A stretch of 64,000 nt of DNA from assembly GCA_004194705.1 (NCBI GenBank), contig SADC01000852.1:1-64000 (forward strand), written 5' to 3'. Under the pieces are notes generated by a model. It had not been told where the DNA came from. It saw only the letters and a program-made list of their open reading frames with translations, and ran no database searches. Of the stretch, positions 39,648 to 53,300 are shown piece by piece. Numbering within the stretch: position 1 is the first letter of the stretch; each line of letters begins with the position of its first letter. The position numbers and the translations under genes are program-made. Origin of the DNA: Ditylenchus dipsaci (lineage: Eukaryota > Nematoda > Chromadorea > Rhabditida > Anguinidae).

Positions 39648-40139
39648 ATACATCACTATGCTTCTTGTTTTGTTGAATGTGTTGTTGAAATAAATATTTA
39701 GATTTCTTTTTGCCTTTTGAAGAGAGTTGTGAAGAGAGTGAGATGCGGAAGAGAACCAAAATGTTGTTAACCGTACCAAACCTAAGATTAAAAACCAAAG
39801 AAGATCGGTTATTGATCTAAAATTCAGTCACGAATATTTGAGCGGATAGGCAGCCGACGATATCTAGACGATATCCGACGATATCGATATCAAGACGATA
39901 TCTATAACGGTATCGTGAGGCTTCTGATCACAAAGTTGGTTTTACGACCCTTATTAACCCCGAAAATTATAAACTAGTATTGAGTCAGTTCCACTGACTA
40001 GAGGATGATTCGTCGGATGAATTTACCTGGGGAAAATTGACTTAGTACCTAAATTGGGATCAAATGAGGTGGGATCGAATGAGTTGGGATCAAATGAGGT
40101 GGGATCAAATGAGTTGTGATCAAATGAGTACGAACCGTA

Positions 40140-41190
40140 AAAAGCAATGATATTGATTTTGAGAATCTTTCCTAAAACGGCAGAATTTTTCGCCAGAAAA
40201 AGCTGCGCCTCTCGATAAAATGTCAACTCTTTTTGAAACCAGCGGACGTTGTATCGAGAGGCTCGTGTATTTTCGGTAAAACTGTGGTCATACTCAAAAA
40301 CGATCGGCAAAATCGAAATCCTTGCGATCTTTTGGATTAGACCAGTCTAAATTCGCAGCCAAAGAAAAGGAAAGAGTTTTATAAAGAAGGACGTTTAAGA
40401 GCCCTTAATTTTTCGTCAGATATCTTAGGCAATCATAACTTTTTGCGAAAAGTTACAAAATAACTGACCTTAAAAAAATTCCTAGCCTACAAACCGTTTT
40501 AAAACTGTTTTATGGGTCTTTTGTGGGAAATCTTGTCATCTCGCAAAAGCAGTCACGAACTCTTTACAATTGGGGTTGCTAGGCCACTGGAAAATGAGCT
40601 ACATTCTTCAGGTAGCATCTTTTATTATGAAATTTTAGGATTCTAGACGTGCGGACGAAAGTTTTCTTGCGATTGGTATTGTTAGTTTGCCAGAACCAGG
40701 GCACAGAATTTGCCGAGCGGTAAAGTTGGATGATCGGGCCGAGCTTTTCCTCCAAATTTAAATTGAAATGTTCACGATCAGTGAGTATTGAAAGTTGATA
40801 TTGTTGAGTTAGTCTATGTTGTTTGCTTGATGCGTTGTTGTAGTTTTGCGCAATAAAATTTTTCATTTTCACCTAACACACTGTTTCGTGAACTGCCTAA
40901 TATTTCCGTAGGTCATTTTCGAGGTTCCAGTTTTTACAGGAATTATACCCTCAGAAACCTTTACGGCTTTTTTTCGTGAAATTTGGCAAAAGTCCAAATT
41001 GCTTCAAATATTCCAAATTATCATTCGAGCACTTTCTGCATCCCAACAGGAAATGTCTGTTACAAGTTTTTTTACTTCAAGCCGCACCATAAATCGATAA
41101 CAAGCAGGACAACTGACTGGGTATACGGTAGTCAGTGCAGGGAAAGTGCATCCAGCCGCCATTTTTTCACGCCACCGCTCTGGTTCTCGC
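40140..41190. other. Interval upstream of the Sox-like gene
   Basis: No exon, tRNA or repeat could be supported. The minus-strand frame 40579-40872 has no recognisable features. Confidence 0.35.
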
Positions 41191-41196
41191 GTGTTT

Positions 41197-41204
41197 TATA
41201 TATA
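41197..41204 (+). promoter_or_regulatory. TATA box of the Sox-like gene (candidate)
   Basis: TATATATA about 30 bp before 41228. This fits the exon at about 41228-41519 being the first exon, with ATG at 41302. It is inferred from spacing only. Confidence 0.4.
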
Positions 41205-41301
41205 GACCAGTAGCAATAATCTTTCAGGTGTCTTTTCCCCTCCTCCTCTTTTTTCATTGGCAATTGTGGTATTAGAAGAAGGTGCTAGTGCTTTGCTGCT
41301 A

Positions 41302-44300
41302 ATGTTGTCGCCATCGGCGGATAATAGTGTGGGAGTAGCTAGTGGGACTCCAGCTGCTGCTACTGTCAACAACAACAACCACACCGGAGGCTCGAGTCCC
41401 AGCAATTCGCTGTGCGAGGAGGGCAGCGTGTCCCCCTCTTCAGTTCACTCCCACTCACAGCCCTCCACTCGTGATTTGAACAACAGTTCTCAGCACTCGC
41501 TTAGACATGAGACTTCCTCGTGAGTTGCTTTTTCGCACTGGGTCTGAGAATCATTAAAAAGTTCGGATATGCAGAAACCTGGGGCATAAAACCTTGGGTC
41601 AATTCTTTAAGGACAAAAAATTGTAAAAGTTAACTGCTACCCATGGGGCAAGAACCCACTTACAGTCGAGTCTCGATTTAACGTACCCCCAATTTAACGT
41701 ACCCTTCGATTTAACGTACCCTGGGTCGGTCCCTCCATTAATAAACTCCGTCAAATTTAACCCCGATATAACGTACCCCTCGATTTAACGTACCCCTAGG
41801 GCCGGTCCCCAGGGGGTACGTTAAATCGAGACTCGACTGTGCTGTATTATCAGAGTGCAGCTTTAAACTACTGATCTGCGGGTACCATTCACTGCGAGAT
41901 AGCACGGTTTTTTAAAGGAAAGGAAAAAGCTACTGCGCAGGTTTGATCCCGCAAGCATGTAAATCAAGGCTCTTTTGACCAATGTCTAAGGTTAATTGGG
42001 GTCGCTGATACCAAATCTTGTGCTAAAAAGTCGGATGATCCTAGACATTGGTTATACGAGCCAAAACAAATAGCATGCCACCAGGTGGGATCGAACCTGC
42101 GCGGATGCAGTCGGTTTCGTCGCCACTATTTCCGTCGACGGTATATTTTCATCGCCCCAATTTTTGTTACTAAAATTTACTAAAATTATTGGCGACGAAA
42201 ATTGTAGCGACGAGAATTGTGGCGACGAAAATATACCGGCGACGAAAATTAAGGCGACGAAACGGCCTGCACCCACCTGCGCACGATTCTGGGACACAAA
42301 ACGCAGACGCTTATCCACTGCGCCACCGAGGCCGAAATTTTCAACCTAAGTAACTTTTACCCCATTTTTAAAATGAACACTAAGTGACTTTTTCTCAAAT
42401 ATCATGGCGCAGAAGGTAAAGTGCTTGATTTGTTGTGCTAACACCAAAAACAAGGCTTTTTTCAGTTAGGTCGCAAGTTCGACAAGTTCGACCTTACGGC
42501 CGGAGTACAGAATCCCCCCTGGCCCGAAAACCGGTTTTAACCTCGTTTTTACGCGATTTGACCACTTTTACACATAGAAAAGATGAAAAAACGATTGGGA
42601 AAGCACTTTCCACAAAAAAAATTTTAACCAAAAATCGATTTTTTGGCAGTTCTGGAGGGTACTCAGATACCTTATTTGGTGGTTTTTACCCTGTTTTGGT
42701 CACTAGAGCTAGGCAAAAAGAGTCTCTTTATGCATTTTTGATTAAGAGTCTTGCTCGGAATCATGTCTAAGGTAAGTGAGTGCGCGCATCTCTAACTCTC
42801 AAGCCCCCTGCGCCTCCTTCGGGGCGCAGGGCGCTTGGGGGCTTGGAGTTGAGATGCGCACACCCACATAGTTTAGACACAAATCACTCAAAAGTGACTC
42901 TGGGTGCATAAAAAATGTATGCATACCAAAGTTTCTTTATGCGGTAGGCACCAGTTAGCAAAAATATGTTCAAATCTTGTCTTTTTTGGTCTTTCAGAGA
43001 AGTCCACGTACCCTTTTAGGTTAAGTTACCTTGGCCCCCAAAAGCAAAAATGCAAAAAAAAAGTTTTTCAAAAAATGCTAAAAAGTGTCATCCCACTAAT
43101 TTTTTGTTGCTTTTTCACGTTGAAAGTAGCTAAAATGCCCTTAGGACACCATTTTGGGCATTTTCGGGCCAGGGGGGATTTTGTACTTTAGCCGACCTTA
43201 CCCTTGGACAACTTCGATTTTTCACAATTTTTATTAAAATTTTTGACCCTAGTATAGAATACGTTTTCATAAAAATCAGATGAAAAGAGATTAGATGAAA
43301 AAAAAAGATAGACTTTACAAAACCAGAAGGCGTTTGAGGTTCGCAACTCGCTTTTCAGGTGAGATATTAATTAGCGACACTTTTTGAATTTTTTTCGCAA
43401 ATTTTTATCCAAAAATCGTCCATTTTCAAGGCCAAAATTTTCCGAAAGTCACCTATAAAAGCAAAATTTCTTCGTGAACCCAAATCAAATAATTCTATAA
43501 TGATCAAAATAATTCTTGTAAGCTTAGACATCCACTAAAGTAGGTAAGTGGTTGCAACATTTCTTGTTTTTCGACTTAAAATAGCTTTATCTCAGCTCGT
43601 AAATATTATTTTGATGTGATCTCAACGGATTCGGATTCAAGAAGAGAATTTATTATTAGGGGTGACTTTTCCAAAATTTTCGTCTTGAAAATTTCAAAAA
43701 GTGTCGCTAATCGATAGTCGTTCGTTTTTCAGTCACATCTGACATATTTTTTAATTTCCCGTGAAAGAGATAATAACTGGTGACCATAAAGTTCGGAATG
43801 GACTTTTGAACTAATTTTTAGCAATAAAATTTATTCCCCAAAAATATTCCAAACATAGGGTTTTGTAGGCCTTTCCTTCCTCTTTCGATTGGTATATTCA
43901 CTTTTACTTTATGAAGAAATTTTGTTTCAAAATTTGGACAAAGAATGAAGGGAAGGAAAAATAATTTATGCAGGGCATTTGTTCCACTACTTAAACTTTA
44001 TTTTCACTTTATTCTTCAAAGGTTTTGATTTTCAATTCGTTTATTTTGCCTGGCCTTACCTCGAGTCCAAGGCCTGCTCCCAACCCACAACTCTATTGCT
44101 GCATTGAAAGCTTCTTTGGTCCGAGAGTGGGATGCTGTCCCTCAAGAAATGATCCAGAACGCCATTGATGCCTTCCCAAAACGACTCCGAAAATGCATTG
44201 AGGCAAATGGAGGTCTTTTTCATGAATAAAAAATAATTTTATATATCGTTTGGTAGAGGAATAAAAATGCTACAAGATCATATATTTGGATTTTTTTTTG

Positions 44301-47300
44301 GAAATAAATTCTTAAACCGAATCAAGCAGAAAAGAGCATGGTCATGCCGAAAATCAACACAAGATATGCCCTGCATAAATTATTTTTCCTTCCCTTCATT
44401 CTTTGTCCAAATTTTGAAACAAAATTTCTTCATAAAGTAAAAGTGAATATACCAATCGAAAGAGGAAGGAAAGGCCTACAAAACCTATGTTTGGAATATT
44501 TTTGGGGAATAAATTTTATTGCTAAAAATTAGTTCAAAAGTCCATTCCGAACTTTATGGTCACCAGTTATAATGCACCCGTTCGAAATTTGCGCAGGGTC
44601 TCCACTCCAAAGTTATGTATAAGAAGGGATTCAGAATTTTCAGACTGATCAAGGCGGCTTGTAAAGCGGGGTTTTACGTTAAAAGAGGTACTCGGGAAGG
44701 ATTCTGTCTGTCATAATCACTAATTTTGAGTGTGTCGAAAAATAATTGCCGCAGCAAACTATCTTATAAAAACTCATGAATATTACTTTTTGTAATTTTA
44801 GTACTTTTTTAATTTATTTGTTGTAACTTCTTTTTCATTGCAGAGATGACCCCACAGATTTCTCGGCCATGCATTTGCCGTCTAACATAGAAATGCATCC
44901 TCAGAATGAATCACTTTCTAGTAGGTTATTTTGAGCCATAGTAAAATTTAGACGCTACTGGAATATACCCCTTCCAAAAAGCTACTGGAATATACCTTTT
45001 CCAATAATTTTTGGAGGGTACCTAAAACCACCATTTTTGAAAAAAAATGTACAAAAGCTCTTGTTAGTAATGGATAGGCTAAGCTGAGCTCTGAGCCTTA
45101 ACCTACGAGCTTGACCCCGTGCCTAAATTATTGAGTGGAATATATTCTAGTAGCCCTTTTTGGGATTGGTATATTCCAGCAGCGCCAAAAAGTCATAGTT
45201 AGCAACTTTTGCAGGCTCATCCCGCCAGCAGTTTATCAAGAGGCCGTTGAATGCCTACATGATATGGACTCGTCAGGTATCAGTCTGATATCGAATAGAC
45301 CTAAATAACATATATGATTATTATTTGTAGGAGCGTAAGAAGATCCTTGGCAAAGACCCTAAACTAAAAATGAACGAAGTGTCTAAAGCCGTGAGTTTTG
45401 ATGATATTTGTGTTGTGGTTGTTGGTGTATGTGTATTTGGTTTATTATATAGATTAAGATGGGGGAGACCTGGAAGGCCATGAGTGACAAGGACAAGAAG
45501 CCCTACTTCGAGTTGGCCCGCAAATTCGCTTTGGAGCACAAACAGGTGAGTGTCCAAGTCACTTATATAATTAATTGTATTCGTAATTTGCCAACTTTGC
45601 TACATTTTTCCGCAATTATCACTGATACGGCCATAATGTGGTGGATGGTAGATAAGTTTAGTCTATTAACTGTATTTGGTCATTTTTAGTCAGAATGAGA
45701 TAACTGTAGAGTTTCATCTACGTTATACAAGAAATCACACAGTCGTCTAGACCAAATATAGTCAATAGGACCATAGGCGTACCCAGGAAAAGCTCCTATA
45801 CCCCCCCCCCCCCACCTCCCGTCAGGACTTTTTAGCCTTTTTAGAAACCCCCGCCTCTTAAGATTTTTAGCCTGTTTAGAGGGCTTCTGGCTTTGTGCCT
45901 GAAAAATTCGGAGAATATTGAAAATTAGATAGCTCCTTGTCTCACCTTAGCTCCTCCTCCCTTGAAATAGCCGTAACTAAGCTACCCACATTTTTTACTT
46001 CATTTTAGCGAATTGGTAGTAGAATGTATAGCCCGGTGAATTTGTGGCTCCAGGGAAGTCGACAGGTGAAAACACTGTGTCTAAAAGCCTGTTGTACAAA
46101 CCTATAAGAAATACGAGAAACTTCCTGCTCCATCCTCTTACTTAGCGTTGCGAAAATAAATGAAATGTTTGCTGAAAACAGTTGATCTTGATTCTTTAAA
46201 AAATAGAAATAAAATTGCAAATTTTAGGCTCTGCAAGACCATCCAGGTATTTTAACACAACTTAAAAAAAATTTAACCACCAATTTTCATTTTCAGAACT
46301 GACCTATGCACCAAGCAAAAAGAAAGGTCCCAAAGGTGGTGCCAATAGCCATGCTACGGAGCCTTCCAAAGTGGTGACTGGAGGGGGCAAGGACCAGCAA
46401 CATGGCCACCAGCAACCAGCTCCATCACACTACACGCCTGACCAGTCTCCCAGAAGTACGACTCCCAGACAACAGCAACAACAACAACAGCAGGCAATCG
46501 CAGCTCAGGGTCTACAGCAGAACATGTTTGTTCCATTCCAAAGTGAGTAATAGTCAGTGGTTAGAAAACGAGATGAAAAATTTCGGTCTAAAAGTAGCTT
46601 GAAAAATTTCTTCAAAAGATCCAGGCGTTCTTTGGCCATATTTCAACAACCAAGCACCTTTCTTATTCAAAAATTCAAACTTTTAGAATTTAATCCTGCA
46701 TGCGGAAAGCAAAGTTTTGATCTAATTTCGAGAAGATAAGTCGAACCTCGAATCTGCACGCTTATTCTAAACCCTCACTCAAATCCGCCTTCTACCTGTC
46801 GCCAATAAAAAAAATCTATGCTACTGGAATATGAGTAGCATCGCGACGTTGCCAGATCGGACGTTTTCTTTATTTCTTCTTAGTCTGCATAATTATAATT
46901 AATACTGTTTCTACAGTATTTTAATTAAAAAATGCTAGTTTAGAACGTAGGTAGAAGGTGGTCGGAGCGTCTTATGCTACCTACACTGCACCATAATAAC
47001 TACTTATATGAGTTCGTGTTAAAAATTTACTCATAAATAGAATTCAAATTTTCAATGCACACAAAAAATTTTTTCAAAAACATTACGGACAAAATTAGGG
47101 TCGTCCCGCGCGAATTCGAATTCTGCAAATTGCTGTGCTTATTAACTTTCATGGTCCTTTAAAGGGGCATGTCTACGCTAATAAGAGGTGGTGCCCGGGA
47201 ATTTGAATTTTTTTCCTAATCATTGAACTTCTGTACGGATTTTTTAACTTGGTTTCAAACAAAACCATACCTAAAATTAAATTCTAGGCCTTGTTTTGTT

Positions 47301-50300
47301 AGAAACAAAGTTGAAAATCCGTACAGAACTTCAATGATTAGGAAAAAAATTTAAATTCCCGAGCACCACCTCTTATTAGCGTGGGCATGCCCCTTTAAAG
47401 GGGCATGCCCGTGCCCGACACGGAGAAAAGGCGGGGGACTTCTTTTTTTTCTCGATCAAGTTTTACACGCGTTCTCATCCAGATTTTTTAAGTTTTCTGC
47501 CTAGTTTTTCAGAGTAGTGTAGGGTAACCAATATTAGATTTGGCGCAAAACGAGTGAAAAATGGAAGGATTCAAAAAATTTGCTGGTACCCGCCTTAACT
47601 TTTTGAAACGCACGGGCATGCCACTTTAAGTAAAGTTTTAGGAAGAAGGAAGGGGCAAAATGGTGGTGGCAGGAATCGACCCTGCAGCTTTCAGTTGTCC
47701 GGGCTGATGCGCTACCATTACACTACGCCACCACCCCTTCCCTACTTTTGTAGGGTCTATGCATATCTGCTGTCTTTACACTTATATTTCCGTCGCGCTT
47801 TTTCGGGCGGGAGGGCGGTTATATTCAGGGCTCCGAATCGTCCCTTTTAAAAAGATTTGTCCTTTTTTTTGGCACCCCAAATCTTTTTTTATTTTTGAAA
47901 ATTTAGTCAAAATCTTTTTTTTGCTTCAAAATGGCAACAAGCACTTGATAAAATGATCCTTTCCCTTCAAAAATAGTCAAAATGTCCTTTTTTACCCAAA
48001 TGTCCTTTTTTTTTGAAATTTTTCATTCGGAGCCCTGGTTATATTCCAGTAGCGCCAAAAAATCGAATCCATATTTAAAGTCCTCACTTGCCTATTAGGG
48101 ACAGGTAAGAATTCGGATTAAGGGAGCTAGAATTGGAAATTTGGATTTCGCAAATGCAGGCCAAGGGTTTGGATCAGTCATTGAGAGTGCACCTTTACTA
48201 CCCCCTTTCCTAAATAAACTCTGTTCCTCAGCTCAGGGTTCGACGTTTGAGCTGTTAAACAGCACATTTCTAAGAAAAAAGCACATGTGCTGTGAAAACA
48301 GTACAAATGTCGTAATCCGCCTTAGCTACACAATGACAATTAAAGAAAATAAATTCAATCGATAAAAAAAGTCACAGCTACTTTTCACTTAAGTGGTTTT
48401 AAAAAGAACGCACATATAGGGAACAAAGTCTGGATTAGGTCCCGTTCCTTTAAAGAGGCGGAAAATCTGTTTAGGTTTAGTAGTTCGGTCTCGGTGGCGC
48501 AGTGGATAAGCGTTTGTAATTTTATGTCCGAAATGGTGCGCAGGTTCAATCCCACCTGGTGGCACGCTATTTATTTTGGCTTGATTGACCAATGTGCATA
48601 CCTGCACGGGCGCCGGCGCCAGGCAAAATTTCACCATGTTCGGGCGCCCTTTTCATAGCGGCGCCGGCGCCTGGCGCCCTATTCGTAGCGGCGCTGGCGC
48701 CCAGCTCCGAGAAACCACCAAAGTACTGCATTTTTTAAATATTTTGTTGACATTTTAAAGCTTTTTTAGTATTTTTCTTATATCGTGATAGCAATAAAAC
48801 GAAAATTCTGAAGTTTAACAAATATCATAAACCCCGGCGCCGCCTCTTTCGAAGCGCCGGCGCCAGCGCAAATTTTCAAGGGGTGCCGGCGCCGATTTTT
48901 CCGAGCGTGCAGGTATGCCAATGTGTAGGGGTTATCCGACTTTTTTAGCACAAGATTTGGAATCAGCGACCCCAATAACCCCTAGACATTGGGGAAACAA
49001 GCCAAAATAAATAACATGGCACCCGGTGGGATCGAACATGTGCACCATTTTGGCCCATAAAACACAAATGCTTATCCACTGCAACACCCAAGCTGAAATT
49101 TTTAAACCAAAACGGCTTTTCCCCCTGTTTTAAGCTCCAAATTAATCAGTCCCAGCTGGTTATTCAATCGAATAATTAAACGAGTCTAACTTCAGCTCCA
49201 CTCTCATCCGGAATGCAAATAGCCCAAGTTTTGGGAGTGAGACCACCAGTAGGCACTCTAATCCAGGGCAATCCATATGGTGTCCAGATGGGTGGAAATC
49301 CTGCTCAGTCTACTCCAGGTATGTCTAATTCTAAACTTTGTAGTTTTCTAAACGAGTGTTTACAGTATCTGGTCATTCCTTGTTGATGCAACAGTCTTCT
49401 CACCAACAACCTACTGCCTTTGTCCAGCCCCAGCCGCAGCATAGAATCGGCACAGGTATGTTCACTTCAACCGTTTTTTTTTAATTCTCGAAGTTGGAAT
49501 GGGGTCAGTGCGTTGATGGCATATGTACCTCCAACAAATTTTTAGCGAAAAATAATCCTAGAAATTTCAGTTATCCGAAAAAGCAAAAGGGCATGCTCAC
49601 CTGTTCAAAATTTCTCCACGTCAATTAAAATTTTTTCCAAACCAGCAAACTTAAAAATTTTAAAATAATATTCAATAGAATTGAAGGAGCTTTATATATG
49701 CATGGCCTAGGTCACAGGTTCGAATACCACTGGATGCACACACATTTTTTCACTTCAATTCTTAAAGTTTATCTTTTGCTAATAAACTTTTTAGATAGCT
49801 AATAGCCTGAATATCATTTACAAACCAAACTTGTAAATAAAAGTCGGTAAAAACGGGTGTGCCCTAAGTGGTATTCGAACCTGTGACCTAGGCAATGCGT
49901 GTATAAACTTTATACTATAAAGCCCCTATTTAAATTCAAAAATGCCTTAGTCCCCCCTGTGGTTTTTTAATACTTTACGAGGCTTCTTATCCCAAATTTT
50001 TGGCCTATGGGCCCGATATCTCGACAGATTTGATTTAAAGTCGCATACTGGCTATCAAATGAGACCAAATTCTAATTTTCGAGTGAAAAACAAGTTCCTG
50101 AGGCTCCCTTTTTATTCCCACTGTTAACTTTTTTGGCGGTACGCCAGTGTAAATAAAAATTTGTGCCTGATTCAGTCTACACTAACTTTTGACTTATTGC
50201 AGGGCCAGTCTTGGGTGCTACAACCGGAACCACCAGATCTACGCCTAGTCAACTGGTGGATCTTTATTGTGAGTTTAGAATATTAGAAAGGGGAACCTCA

Positions 50301-53300
50301 GTAGTAAAGCTACTTAGGTCTGAAAAATGGCCTTGGTGGCACAGTAGATAAGCGTTTGTGATTTATAGCCCAAATGGTGCGCAGGTTCGATCCCACATGG
50401 TGGGACACTACTTATTTTGCCTTGATTGACCAATGTGTGGAGGTAATTCGACTTTTTTAGCGCCAGGTTCGGAATCAGCGACCCCAATTACCCCTAGACA
50501 TTGGTGAAACAAGCCAAAATAAATAACATGGCACCAAGTGGGATCGAACATGTGCATGATTTTAGGCCATAAAACACAAATGCTTACGCACCGCGCCATC
50601 AAATTTAAAAACCAAACAAGGGAACATTGCATTGGGTATTAACATAAGTTCCAGGAACGCTCGTGTGACCTTTTTCGGCAAAAATTTTAGAATCTGATCT
50701 TTATGTCTAATAATATTTTGTTTATAAATTTTTGTTTCCCACCATCATAACGAAGAAAATCGAGAAAAAAGTTGCACTTTTTCGCCTTGGTTCACCCTGT
50801 GATCATTTTCGACCCAAAAAATAATAAATTTTCATTTTTGAATCAGAAACAGCAATTCTAGAATTCTAACACCAAATTCGTGATCAGCGTATCCGATTTT
50901 CTTATAAAACTGGTTATAAACGCCAAAATTGACCGAGACAAAAACATTCGAATTATCACGTACCGTATTTCCTCTAATAGAAGCCCCGCGGTTTCTATTT
51001 TATGGATGCCCTCCAGGGGGGCTTATATTAGAGGGGAAGGGCTTGTATTAGAGGGGGCTTTCATTTTTTGAACTCGCCGCGCTGAAGGCGCGGAAAAATT
51101 TTTGAGTCATAATTTTTTTACGCCATCCTCTGATCGCTTCTAATTTTCCACATAACATTGTTGAAAAGCGTTTAAACATCAAAAGCACTGATTCTTTATT
51201 CATAGTTTACCCACTGTTTCTCTCGGAAGCGTTATAGCTAAATTTATTTTGGGCGTATTGGAATTTCGCAGCAAACTATCTTAATTTTTCAGCAATTTTG
51301 TTTCAACTTTTCTATTAATTTACATATACTTTTTCAGAAAGTATTAACACAATTGTGTAGCTAAAGTGTCATTTAGAGTAATAACTCTGCAGAATGTCTG
51401 AGAATAGCCTCTGGATGGCCAAAGCCAAACCACACGGGGATCAAGCGAAAATTGTGTTTTTCACATTATATATCAAACAAATTCCTATAAAAAATTGAGT
51501 CGTTCTGCGATCACAGAATTTCATAATTTGTCTTAGACAAAAAGTTATGGCCTATCAAAAGTGTTCGAATTTCTCGACTCACCCTGTACTTTTCAAAAAA
51601 AGGTAAAAAATCAAAAAGAAAAAAGCGAGACAAAAATTTGCTCCGAAATTAAGATAATTTTCTGCGAAATATCGTTAAGCCTTGTTTTTATCTGACCTAT
51701 GCTGCCAACTTATTTTCTTGTTCCTGAAAAGTAAGCCGACGTCAATCCGTATCGTTTGTTGCTAATTTTCTGCTGATGATTACTGCATAAAGCAATTCTT
51801 TAAACCATCAAAATACCCGCTAAAATAGTTATGGCCTATAGTTATGGCAAAGTACTTGACTCGATGTAGTTTTTGTTTTGAAATTCACTCATTCACAAAT
51901 ATTACAGCGATCCACTTCGAAAGATGCGCTTGGCAAATGCATAAAGGCATTCTTTATATCTTTTACCACGTTTAGAAACATCTATTTATCGAAAAAAAAA
52001 TTGATTTTGGGGTTTATATAAAAAAGGGGCTTATATTTTTAGGATACCCACTAGAGGGGGGGGGGGGGGGGGCTTATATTAGAGGGGGGGGGTTTTATAT
52101 TTTGGATGACCTCCAGAGGGGCTTATATTAGAGGGGGGGGGGCTTATAATAGGAGGGGGCTTCTATTAGAGGAAATACGGTATTGCCTTTTTTGATAAAT
52201 GATCACAGGGACCAAGGAAACAAAATGCAAAAAAAATTCTAGATTTTTTTTATTCGGATAGTGTGAAACATCAATTTATAAACCAAATATTATTAGAGAT
52301 AAAGATCAGATTCTAACATTTTCTCAAAAAAGGTCACACGAGCGTTCTTGGAACTTATCTTAATACCAGTGTTGTTCCAGCGCCGAGGTCGGCACCAGCG
52401 CCGGCGCCGAGCGCCTCCTTCAAAAATTTTGGCTTGAGTATGGAATCCCCCCCCCCCACGCAGAGTGATCAGATGGAGAAGAAAACTTCATATTCGTGTT
52501 TCTCGACCCCTATTTCATTAGAAAGCCGCGTGTTTTTTTGATTCTGAGAAAAAAAAAGGGGGTATCATGGTTTTTGGTCAGAATTTGAAATTTTTAAATT
52601 GGCGCCTTTTGAATTTTAAAGGATTAAAGGCTGTATTGGAAGGGGAAGGGAATTAAAGAGGGCAACTAATCATACAGGGCCCACTAACAAGAAGATGTTG
52701 AACATAGTTTTGAATACTGGGGCCTACCGCATAAATAAACTCTGGTATGCATGCTTTTTCATGCATCCAGAGTAACTTTCGAGTGATTTGTGTCTAAGGT
52801 ATGTGGATGTGCGCATCTCAACCCCAAGCCCCCTGCGCCCCCGAAGGGGGCGCAGGGGCTTGGTTGGTTAGAGATGCGATCACTCACTTACCTTAGACAT
52901 GATTCCGAGAAGTACATTTGATCATAAAATGCATATAGAGTGTCTTTTGCCACGGCCCAGTTGAAAGCATGGTGAGGCAGTCGAAGAATACATATATTCA
53001 CTTTTTTATTGTTCTGCAATAAAAGTGGCCTCCTTTTATTTTCTTCCCTCCCAATACAGTCCTTATTCTCTTTAAAATTCAAAAGGCGCCAATTTGAATT
53101 TTTAAAATGCTGACAAAAAAACCATGATACCCTCTGTGGTTCGATTTTTTTTTCTCAGAATCAAAAAAAAACACGCGGCTTCCTCATGAAATCGGGATTG
53201 AGAAACACGAATATGATGTTATCTCCTCGATTTGATCACTCCCCGTGGGGGATTCTATACTTGAGCCAAAAGAATAATTCGGTCCTTTTTCGTCTAAAAA

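Larger units (their letters stand above)
38519..40136. mobile_element. Inverted-repeat element built from CTCATTTGATCCCA words, enclosing an RpS19 copy
   Basis: About 130-170 bp inverted ends: the left (38519-38690) has six CTCATTTGATCCCAA words, then ATTTCGGTACTAGG; the right (about 39990-40136) is its inverse. Flanks GTAAAAGC and GTAAAAAGC are an 8-bp duplication differing by one A. Between the ends lies an intron-bearing RpS19 copy, so this looks like host-gene capture. Confidence 0.75.

Noticed and set aside
40579..40872. Minus-strand 97-codon ORF upstream of the Sox-like gene
   Set aside because: No recognisable domain and no splice or polyA support.
47672..47743. Functional tRNA-Ser (GGA)
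   Set aside because: No long variable arm, and position 33 is C.
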